8,044 nt of DNA from positions 1-8,044 of the forward strand of contig CAKTWE010000073.1 in the NCBI GenBank assembly GCA_934630385.1, given 5' to 3'. Source of the stretch: an uncultured Collinsella sp. Its GTDB lineage: Bacteria; Actinomycetota; Coriobacteriia; Coriobacteriales; Coriobacteriaceae. How positions within the stretch are numbered: the stretch's first letter is position 1; each line of letters begins with the position of its first letter. The notes beneath the pieces were generated by a model. That model did not search any database. It worked only from the letters and a program-made list of their open reading frames with translations, and was not told the origin of the DNA. Positions 1-5,535 of this stretch are shown here, in pieces. A program made the position numbers and the translations under genes.

Positions 1-43
1 CCCGCCCGCAAAGCACCACGCAGACCGCAGGGACGGGAGCAGC

Positions 44-61
44 TATACTACTCTCAGTAGT
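44..61 (+). promoter_or_regulatory. Possible purE promoter -10 box overlapping a dyad
   Basis: TATACT at 44-49 matches five of six bases of a sigma-70 -10 box, but the expected -35 position (about 21-26) has no good match. It overlaps a perfect 6-bp inverted repeat, ACTACT-CTC-AGTAGT (47-61), placed where a repressor would block initiation. A second short dyad, CGCGG-ATTGG-CCGCG (69-83), follows in the presumed leader. The promoter and operator roles are inferred from position only. The first 43 bases show no gene end that I can recognise. Confidence 0.35.
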
Positions 62-112
62 TAAGGGTCGCGGATTGGCCGCGTCACCGCTCTCAACAGG
101 AGGTCTTTGTTT

Positions 113-577
113 ATGGCAGATCAGAAGCCGGTTGTCGGGATCATCATGGGCTCCAAGTCCGATCTGGGCGTTATGGAAGGCTGCACCGCCGAGCTCGAGG
201 CACTGGGCGTGCCCTATGAGCTCGTGATCGCAAGCGCGCACCGCACGCCGGCGAAGGTCCATGAGTGGGCCTCGACCGCTGCCGACCGCGGCATCAAGGT
301 GATTATCGCTGCCGCCGGCAAGGCTGCTCACCTGGGCGGTGTCGTGGCTGCGTTTACGCCGCTGCCGGTCATCGGCGTGCCTATGAAGACGAGCGACCTG
401 GGGGGTATGGACTCGCTGCTGTCGATGGTGCAGATGCCTTCGGGTGTGCCCGTTGCCTGTGTGGCCATTAACGGTGCCAATAACGCCGCTATCTATGCCA
501 CGCAGATCCTGGGCGCCTGTGACCCCGAGTATCGCAAGGTTATCGAGAAGATGAAGCAGGAGATGGCTGACGCCTAA
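113..577 (+). CDS. purE: PurE, N5-carboxyaminoimidazole ribonucleotide mutase
   Basis: PurE converts N5-CAIR to CAIR in de novo purine synthesis, in the cytoplasm; the family forms octamers. The 154-residue protein is a full-length class I PurE. It shows the phosphate-binding GSKSD at 13-17, SAHRTP at 41-46 with the catalytic His43, the GKAAHLGG loop at 69-76, GVPMKTSDLGGMDSLLSMVQ at about 88-107, and NAAIYATQIL near the C-terminus. The loop reads AAGKAAHL rather than the E. coli AGAGGAAHL, a variant I associate with Firmicutes-type enzymes. The ATG at 113 is chosen because AGGAGG (98-103) lies 9 bases upstream; the in-frame TTG at 107 would be only 3 bases from it. The sortase gene starts 36 bases downstream, so the two are probably co-transcribed. 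The partner purK, which makes N5-CAIR, is not in the window. Confidence 0.97.
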   Translation: MADQKPVVGIIMGSKSDLGVMEGCTAELEALGVPYELVIASAHRTPAKVHEWASTAADRGIKVIIAAAGKAAHLGGVVAAFTPLPVIGVPMKTSDLGGMDSLLSMVQMPSGVPVACVAINGANNAAIYATQILGACDPEYRKVIEKMKQEMADA

Positions 578-613
578 GCGCTCTGCCAGTCCATTTGCAG
601 CATAAGGAGAGCC

Positions 614-1612
614 ATGTCAGACTATCAGGGAAAGCGTTTTTCGACTTCTCGGATTCCCGATCCAGCCAAGTCGGGAGCAGCCCGCGCGCCGCAGCAGGGT
701 CGGACATCCTCTCCTCAGCAGCCGCGTGCGCCGCGCCCCGTGACGCCGGCGAAGCATCGCCGTCAGGATACACCCGCTGCATATCGCCCTTCGTCATACA
801 GTACGGCTAAGAAGTCACCTCGCTCTTCGGCGCATGCCGCGCCGTCGAGCTATACCGAGCCGCCGCGCAAAAAGCGCCGCTCCGTTATTCCCATTCTGCT
901 CATCATCATCGGCATTGGCCTGATCGTTGCTGCGGCTGCCATCTTTATCAACGCGCAGATTGGCTACAAGCAGGCGAGCGAGTCGTATCAAAAAATCGAA
1001 AAGCAATATGTGAGCGACAAGGATGCCAGCGGCGTGCCAACCATTGACTTCAACGCGCTCGCCCAGGCAAATCCCGAGGTCGTTGGCTGGATTTATGCAC
1101 CCGGCACCAACATCAACTATCCCGTGGTGCAGACCAACAACAACTCCAAGTACCTCAACACGCTGTTCGACGGCACCGCCAATGCGTCGGGCGCCATCTT
1201 TTTGGATAGCGACGATACCGCGCCGGGCATGGTGGATCAGCAGACCACGATCTACGGCCACCACATGAACGACGGCTCAATGTTCAACGTGATTTCGGAC
1301 ACGACCGATCAGGCGACATTCGACAGCATAGAATACGTGTACTACATTACACGCGATGCGACGTATAAGCTGCGTCCGCTGGCGACCAAGGTCGTTGAGG
1401 ATACGTACGCCAAGGCGCGCACGTCCAACTTTGAAGGCGACGACGGACTGACGAACTATCTGTCCGAGATGCTCGACGGCGCCTCGGCCGTGGCGAGCGA
1501 CGCCACCGACCGCGCTGCTTCGGCAACCAAGATCGTTACGCTTGTGACCTGCCGTTCGCTGTCGCTGAGCAACACGCGTGCCGTCATGGTGCTCACGCCG
1601 GTCGAGGAATAA
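614..1612 (+). CDS. Class B sortase (membrane-anchored transpeptidase)
   Basis: Sortases cut a C-terminal sorting motif of exported proteins and join them to the cell wall or to pilin subunits. This 332-residue protein has an unusually long, basic N-terminus rich in Pro, Ser and Arg (1-89, ending in a KKRR cluster). One membrane segment follows (about 91-113), then an outward-facing catalytic domain. Class B features are NPEVVGWIYAPGTNINYPVVQ (from about 153), GAIFLD (193-198), the catalytic His216 in IYGHHM, Cys313 in TLVTC, and Arg322 in SNTRAVMV. All three catalytic residues are present. The start at 614 follows AAGGAGA (604-610). Read from the same strand as purE, 36 bases after it. No LPXTG-type substrate is encoded nearby, so the target is unknown. 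Class B rather than C, D or E is judged from the His and Cys motif surroundings. Confidence 0.92.
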   Translation: MSDYQGKRFSTSRIPDPAKSGAARAPQQGRTSSPQQPRAPRPVTPAKHRRQDTPAAYRPSSYSTAKKSPRSSAHAAPSSYTEPPRKKRRSVIPILLIIIGIGLIVAAAAIFINAQIGYKQASESYQKIEKQYVSDKDASGVPTIDFNALAQANPEVVGWIYAPGTNINYPVVQTNNNSKYLNTLFDGTANASGAIFLDSDDTAPGMVDQQTTIYGHHMNDGSMFNVISDTTDQATFDSIEYVYYITRDATYKLRPLATKVVEDTYAKARTSNFEGDDGLTNYLSEMLDGASAVASDATDRAASATKIVTLVTCRSLSLSNTRAVMVLTPVEE

Positions 1613-1679
1613 GTTGTTCGAGAGTAGCTAAAAGAGCTCCGTCCCAAATGGGCTACTCGACGACGGTAAGGGAGAAATG

Positions 1680-2096
1680 ATGCTTGAAAGTGGCAAATCG
1701 ATGCCTTCGGTCGATGCATGGCTTCGCGAGGCTAAGGCCGATGCTTCGGCGGCTGGCTGCGGCATGTACCTGACACACAATGGCGTGGTGCGCGCGACGC
1801 CCAAATCCGAGGTCCGCGGCATCGAGACCGGTGGCGTGGCGCCTGGACACAGGGTGGGCGGCATGGTGTTCGGCTTCGATGCCGATAAGGTGCAGGCCGC
1901 TATTGAGGCGGTGCGTGCGATGCCGGGTATCGGCTACGTGCGCGTGTGGTTGGCGACCGGCGAGCTCGCTGTGGGCGACGACATCATGCTCGTACTCATT
2001 GGCGGAGACATTCGCCCGCATGTGGTCGACGCGCTTCAGAATCTTGTCGGCACTATCAAGAACGAGTGCGTGAGCGAGGTCGAGCGCGAGGCATAG
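1680..2096 (+). CDS. MoaE-like protein (molybdopterin synthase large-subunit family), divergent
   Basis: MoaE with MoaD transfers sulfur to precursor Z to make molybdopterin. This 138-residue protein follows the MoaE fold in order: GVVR (35-38) matches the family's GKVR segment, GELAVGDDIMLVLIGGDIR (about 94-112) matches GELWPGDEIVFVGVTSAHR, and a C-terminal helix contains Lys127 in TIKNE, aligning with E. coli Lys119. The following WKRE stretch carrying E. coli Lys126 is replaced by SEVERE, so one of the two key lysines is missing. No moaD or other cofactor gene is adjacent, so true molybdopterin synthase activity is uncertain. Two ATGs are adjacent (1677 and 1680); 1680 is preferred because AAGGGAG (1668-1674) then sits 5 bases away. 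It lies 67 bases after the sortase on the same strand; the gap contains a weak 7-bp inverted repeat (1622-1628 with 1652-1658). Confidence 0.78.
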   Translation: MLESGKSMPSVDAWLREAKADASAAGCGMYLTHNGVVRATPKSEVRGIETGGVAPGHRVGGMVFGFDADKVQAAIEAVRAMPGIGYVRVWLATGELAVGDDIMLVLIGGDIRPHVVDALQNLVGTIKNECVSEVEREA

Positions 2097-2126
2097 GCTC
2101 TGACCGTCGCAAGCCATCGATAGGAA

Positions 2127-2174
2127 GCATAAGCCCGCCGGTAGCTCCTGAGCTGCCGGCGGGCTTTCTTATGC
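2127..2174. terminator. Strong bidirectional intrinsic terminator
   Basis: A near-perfect stem pairs 2131-2146 with 2151-2166: AAGCCCGCCGG against CCGGCGGGCTT, extended inward by five pairs including one T-G wobble, around a CCTG loop. T-rich sequence follows on the plus strand (CTTTCTTATG). On the minus strand the stem is followed by TTATGCTTCC. Flanking GCATAA/TTATGC (2127-2132, 2169-2174) adds outer symmetry. It lies between two convergent genes, the MoaE-like gene ending at 2096 and the membrane-protein gene ending at 2204, and probably serves both. Confidence 0.9.
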
Positions 2175-2203
2175 ATGGGGATGATTTGAGCCGGTGTTGG
2201 ACG

Positions 2204-3433
2204 CTACACGCGGGTGGCATCCTTGGGGCTCATGGTCATACTCTGGAAGCGGTTTTCCATGTACTCGTTATCGAAATACTTGCCGTAGAACTGTGCAACG
2301 GGAATATCGTTGACCGTGCCGTTGACGCGCTGGTACCAGTAGTCGAGCGATTGCAGCGTCATGACGCCGTCGACCAGCATGATAACGGTAAAGATGACGG
2401 TGGCCGAGTAGCGACTCTTCCAGGGGATCATGTTGATGAGCTTGAGCAGCCTCGGTAGCAGCAGCTTGATCCAGATGAGGCCGCCCACGCCCCATAGGCA
2501 GGCAAAGCCCGTGCAGGTGCGTCCGCCCGTGAGGACCACGAGCGGGTCGGGCATGCCGAACAGCGTTATGTGCGAGTAGCTCCACGAGACCACGCCAAAC
2601 GCGGTCTGCATAAACCAGCCCACGAACACCTCGAAGCTCGCGCCGAGCAAGGCGCTCACCAGGAAAATGATGACGGGGCTCTTTTTATAGAAGCGGTTGA
2701 GCACCATGGTCATAAGGACGGCACCAAAGCCGTAGATGGGGCTGAAGGGGCCAAACAGCATGCCGGCGCGGTCTTGGTAGACGCCCGGGTCGTCGACCGT
2801 CATGTGCCAGATGTCCTCGGCGATCAGACCCAGCACGCAGCAGACGAAGAATACCCAAAACAGGTTGAAGTAGTTGAGTTTGATGTAGCCTTCGCCGGTC
2901 TCATCGCGGCCGAGCATGCCCTCGGCCGCGGCGTCGCGGTCGAGCATCTCCCGCAGGCGGCGCTGCAGTTCGCGCTCCTGGCGCAGCGTGGGATCGACGG
3001 TGGCTGAAAGCGCGATGAGTATACCGAGCTGAATAGCGGGACGAAGTAAGAAGAGCCCGATACCCTGGAGCATTACGTCGACCAAAAGCTCGACGACGGT
3101 GAATGCAATAAGGATGTAGGACAGGCGGGCGGCGTTGCGGCGCTGGTTTTTGATAAGGTCCAGGCCAAAGATGATCAGGATGACGGCACTTGCCGCAGAG
3201 AGCATGATGCCGGCGACGATGAGTCCAACTGCGACCAGCATATTGTCGCCGAGCTTTTCGGCGGCGTTACCGTTGATGAGTGCGGTGATGACCTGCCACA
3301 TAAAGGCGGCGACCGACGGGAGCGTGCCCACGCCGGACAGGATGCACAGGACGGCGTACACCTTAATGATGAGCGGGATCTTCTTGACCTCTGTGGCGCT
3401 GGGGACGCTGGGGTCGAGTTCATTTCGATCCAT
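2204..3433 (-). CDS. Multi-pass membrane protein, CmpB / putative ABC-transporter type IV family
   Basis: A 409-residue integral membrane protein of unknown role. The C-terminal half has the signature of the family named putative ABC-transporter type IV (CmpB): GLIAEDIWH (202-210), GMLFGPFSPIYGFGAVL (224-240), SFEVFVGWFMQTAFGVVSWSYS (266-287), then GGRTCTGFACLWGVGGL (303-319). The N-terminal half adds hydrophobic segments at about 20-50, 64-92 and 104-143. A highly charged, probably cytoplasmic linker rich in Arg, Glu and Asp (148-182) joins the halves. I count roughly eight to nine membrane segments. No ATP-binding subunit is nearby, so the transporter label is only a family name. The start at 3433 has AGAAAGG (minus strand of 3440-3446) six bases upstream. 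Monocistronic, with its own promoter and the shared terminator downstream. Confidence 0.85.
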   Translation of the reverse strand: MDRNELDPSVPSATEVKKIPLIIKVYAVLCILSGVGTLPSVAAFMWQVITALINGNAAEKLGDNMLVAVGLIVAGIMLSAASAVILIIFGLDLIKNQRRNAARLSYILIAFTVVELLVDVMLQGIGLFLLRPAIQLGILIALSATVDPTLRQERELQRRLREMLDRDAAAEGMLGRDETGEGYIKLNYFNLFWVFFVCCVLGLIAEDIWHMTVDDPGVYQDRAGMLFGPFSPIYGFGAVLMTMVLNRFYKKSPVIIFLVSALLGASFEVFVGWFMQTAFGVVSWSYSHITLFGMPDPLVVLTGGRTCTGFACLWGVGGLIWIKLLLPRLLKLINMIPWKSRYSATVIFTVIMLVDGVMTLQSLDYWYQRVNGTVNDIPVAQFYGKYFDNEYMENRFQSMTMSPKDATRV

Positions 3434-3459
3434 ACAGAACCTTTCTCGCTTTGCTACAG

Positions 3460-3488
3460 TTTATAAGGATACGCTGCCGACCAGCCAA
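3460..3488 (-). promoter_or_regulatory. Promoter of the leftward membrane-protein gene
   Basis: On the minus strand, TTGGCT (3483-3488; four of six -35 bases) and TATAAA (3460-3465; five of six -10 bases) are separated by exactly 17 bases. Transcription would start near 3453, leaving a leader of about 20 bases before the ATG at 3433. A short palindrome, GGACG-AA-CGTCC (3495-3506), lies six bases beyond the -35 box and could be a regulator site. Confidence 0.6.
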
Positions 3489-3565
3489 AAGACAGGACGA
3501 ACGTCCCAATTGCAACAATGTAACCCTCAACGGTGGGCGAGGCGCTGCGCTGGCGTCCATGTCGC

Positions 3566-3589
3566 GTAGCCAAATAAATGTTTGGTTAC
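3566..3589. repeat. Dyad repeat in the divergent intergenic region
   Basis: GTAGCCAAA (3566-3574) and TTTGGTTAC (3581-3589) form a 24-base inverted repeat around TAAATG, with one G-T mismatch in nine positions. An extra TGTAACC copy (3519-3525) is also complementary to the right arm. The dyad lies between the two divergent promoters, about 75 bases upstream of the purF -10 box. A DNA-binding protein site is plausible. The lack of a following T-run argues against a terminator. Confidence 0.45.
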
Positions 3590-3644
3590 AAAACGGATAA
3601 TTAGCTCGGTGGGCTTTTAAAAAGCGCTGCTCATGCGCGGGGGA

Positions 3645-3667
3645 GCGCGTCGCGCCGTGCGTATAAT
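3645..3667 (+). promoter_or_regulatory. Probable purF -10 region
   Basis: TATAAT at 3662-3667 is a perfect sigma-70 -10 box 41 bases before the purF ATG. The expected -35 position (about 3639-3644, GGGGGA) is not promoter-like, so an activator or another sigma factor may be involved. The odd palindrome GCGCG-T-CGCGC (3645-3655) fills the spacer; it could be an operator but such GC strings occur by chance here. Confidence 0.45.
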
Positions 3668-3708
3668 AAGGCGGGTAACGCCAAAATACGAGGCTCTGAG
3701 GGGATGCC

Positions 3709-5379
3709 ATGTCTCAAGAAACCATCCGCGCGGCCGAGCGTGCCGCGGGACAGGTGAAGACCATGTCGACGTATGATCCGGACTCCGACCAGCTGCATGA
3801 GGAGTGCGGCATTTTTGGTGTGTGGGCGCCCGATCGCGACGTGGCTCGACTGACGTACTTTGGCCTGCGTGCACTGCAGCACCGCGGCCAGGAATCGGCG
3901 GGAATCGCCGTGGGCGACGGCGGCACGGTTATGGTTCGCAAGGACCTGGGCCTGCTCGACCGCGTGTTCTCCAACGCCGACCTGTCGACGCTCTCCGGCC
4001 AGCTGGCTGTGGGTCACGTGCGCTATGGCACCGCCGGCGCCAAAAGCTGGGAGGCCTCTCAGCCGCATCTCTCTACCATCAATAGCGTCATTATCGCGCT
4101 CGCGCACAACGGCACCCTCGTCAACACCGACGAGCTGCGCCGTCAGCTCATCGAGCTGGGCGTGCCGTTCCTCTCCAACTCTGATTCCGAGGTCGCGACC
4201 AAGCTCATCGGCTACTTTACCCAACGCACGGGCCATCTGCGCGAGGGCATTCGCAAGACCATGGAACTCGTGCGCGGCGGCTACGCCATGACGCTCATTA
4301 ACGAGCAGGCGCTCTATGCCTTCCGCGACCCGCACGGCATTCGCCCGCTCGTGCTGGGCAAGCTTGTGGATGAGGGACTGGACCAAGCCGACGCCGCATC
4401 CGTTTCGCAGCTGCCGTCGCAAGACGCCGCCGCAACGGTCGACGCTGCCGCCCATGTCACGCGCGCCGGTGGCTGGGTCGTTGCCTCCGAGACTTGCGCG
4501 CTCGATATCGTGGGCGCCGAGTACGTGCGCGATGTCCGTCCCGGCGAGATCTTGCGTATCAGTGCCGAGGGCCTGGTATCCGAGCAGGGTGTGCCCGCTG
4601 CCGAAGAGCCCGCCAACTGCATCTTTGAGCAGGTTTACTTTGCTCGCCCCGACTCCATCATGAATGGCAAGAGCGTCTATGCCTGCCGCTACGACATGGG
4701 CCGTCAGCTGGCGCACGAGGAGCCCGTCGAGGCCGACCTGGTCATCGGCGTGCCCGACTCCGGTCTGCCGCCTGCGGAGGGATATTCGCACGAGAGCGGC
4801 ATTCCCTTTGGCGAGGGCCTCATCAAGAACCGTTACGTGGGCCGCACATTTATTGAGCCCACGCAGGAGCTGCGCGCTATGGGCGTGCGCATGAAGCTTA
4901 ACCCGCTGCGCGACAATATCGAGGGCAAGCGCCTGGTCGTGATCGACGACTCCATCGTGCGCGGTACTACCATGGTGCAGCTCGTCAAGATGCTGCGCAA
5001 CGCCGGCGCCAAGGAGATTCACATCCGCATCAACTCGCCCGAGGTCATCTGGCCGTGCTTCTATGGCATCGATACCGACGTGCAGTCGCAGCTTATCAGC
5101 GCCAACAAGACGGTCGACGAGATTTGCGAGTACATTGGCGCCGATTCGCTGGCCTTCCTTTCGGTCGAGGGCCTGCTGAAGGTCATGCCCAAGGGCGGCT
5201 ACTGCGATGCGTGCTTTACCGGCCGCTACCCCGTGGCGATCCCCGAGAGCTTTGGCCGCGACAAGTTTATGGAGGGCTTTAAGCCCCGCAACCTGGATAA
5301 GCCGCTGCACTTTGACGACGACGCCGTGGTCGAGAAATACGACGACCGCAGCTGGGAAGAGGAGCACGGAGAGGCCTAA
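3709..5379 (+). CDS. purF: PurF, amidophosphoribosyltransferase
   Basis: PurF makes 5-phosphoribosylamine from PRPP and glutamine, the committed first step of purine synthesis, in the cytoplasm. The 556-residue protein has an N-terminal glutamine amidotransferase domain beginning at the nucleophile Cys33 (ECGIFGVWA), so a 32-residue propeptide would be removed. It also has RALQHRGQESAGIA (54-67), GHVRYGTAG (102-110) and AHNGTLVN (132-139). The phosphoribosyltransferase domain carries VVIDDSIVRGTT (410-421), the PRPP loop. Four cysteines, 304, 450, 499 and 502 (PANC, WPCFYGID, CDACFTGRYP), match the 4Fe-4S ligands of the B. subtilis enzyme. An insertion of about 33 residues rich in Ala and Asp (221-253) sits between GKL and WVVASETC. 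The ATG at 3709 has GAGGGG (3698-3703); an internal ATG at 3763 is also well placed and would shorten the propeptide to 14 residues. Confidence 0.97.
   Translation: MSQETIRAAERAAGQVKTMSTYDPDSDQLHEECGIFGVWAPDRDVARLTYFGLRALQHRGQESAGIAVGDGGTVMVRKDLGLLDRVFSNADLSTLSGQLAVGHVRYGTAGAKSWEASQPHLSTINSVIIALAHNGTLVNTDELRRQLIELGVPFLSNSDSEVATKLIGYFTQRTGHLREGIRKTMELVRGGYAMTLINEQALYAFRDPHGIRPLVLGKLVDEGLDQADAASVSQLPSQDAAATVDAAAHVTRAGGWVVASETCALDIVGAEYVRDVRPGEILRISAEGLVSEQGVPAAEEPANCIFEQVYFARPDSIMNGKSVYACRYDMGRQLAHEEPVEADLVIGVPDSGLPPAEGYSHESGIPFGEGLIKNRYVGRTFIEPTQELRAMGVRMKLNPLRDNIEGKRLVVIDDSIVRGTTMVQLVKMLRNAGAKEIHIRINSPEVIWPCFYGIDTDVQSQLISANKTVDEICEYIGADSLAFLSVEGLLKVMPKGGYCDACFTGRYPVAIPESFGRDKFMEGFKPRNLDKPLHFDDDAVVEKYDDRSWEEEHGEA
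3752..3765 (+). promoter_or_regulatory. Second ribosome binding site and possible alternative purF start
   Basis: AGGTGA at 3752-3757 lies five bases before an in-frame ATG (3763-3765), codon 19 of the longer purF reading. Starting here gives a 14-residue propeptide before the catalytic cysteine, nearer the 11 residues of B. subtilis PurF. After propeptide removal both starts would give the same mature enzyme. Which is used cannot be decided from the sequence. Confidence 0.45.
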
Positions 5380-5418
5380 AACCTGCCATGTAGGGACAGG
5401 TTTATTTTGGCAGGTTTT
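5378..5418 (+). terminator. Terminator or attenuator after purF
   Basis: AAAACCTGCCA (5378-5388) and TGGCAGGTTTT (5408-5418) are perfect 11-bp inverted arms that begin inside the purF stop codon. The right arm ends in a short T-run. Within the 19-base loop a further CAGGTTT (5397-5403) can pair with the same left arm (AAACCTG, 5379-5385), so two exclusive hairpins are possible. It may reduce read-through from purF into purM. The loop is long for a classic terminator and the T-run short, hence moderate confidence. Confidence 0.6.
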
Positions 5419-5434
5419 ATCTGCTGTTTTGTTG

Positions 5435-5471
5435 ATATGACGGCGCGTGTTCTTATGACGCGCGCCGATAT
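5435..5471. repeat. Inverted repeat in the purM leader
   Basis: ATAT (5435-5438) and CGGCGCGT (5441-5448) face ACGCGC (5458-5463), GCCG and ATAT (5468-5471) around a nine-base loop. The core GCGCGT/ACGCGC is perfect and the outer pairs need small bulges. No T-run follows, so this is not a standard terminator. The rest of the purF-purM gap shows no convincing promoter for purM. Confidence 0.35.
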
Positions 5472-5535
5472 GAACGCAACTATGAGCACCGTTTGACGCC
5501 TAGGCGGCGGACGGTAGTGGGAGAGGAAGGCTCAG

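Noticed and set aside
1622..1658. GAGTAGC/GCTACTC inverted repeat between the sortase and MoaE-like genes as a terminator
   Set aside because: Arms are only seven bases with a 23-base loop and no T-run follows.
2570..3007. Plus-strand open frame inside the membrane-protein gene
   Set aside because: The opposite strand encodes clear membrane segments and CmpB motifs; the plus-strand translation is His, Glu and Ala rich without features.
3519..3591. TGTAACC and GGTTACAA as a BirA (biotin repressor) operator
   Set aside because: The half-sites resemble the BirA consensus, but they are 58 bases apart rather than about 15, and no biotin gene is adjacent.
3434..3708. A purine riboswitch or PurR box before purF
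   Set aside because: I saw neither the conserved guanine-riboswitch core nor a Firmicutes-type PurBox pair in this region.
3631..5367. A 578-codon open frame on the minus strand, opposite purF
   Set aside because: It mirrors the GC-rich codons of purF, which has complete family motifs. The translation is His, Val and Ala rich with no recognisable domain, and no ribosome binding site was apparent.
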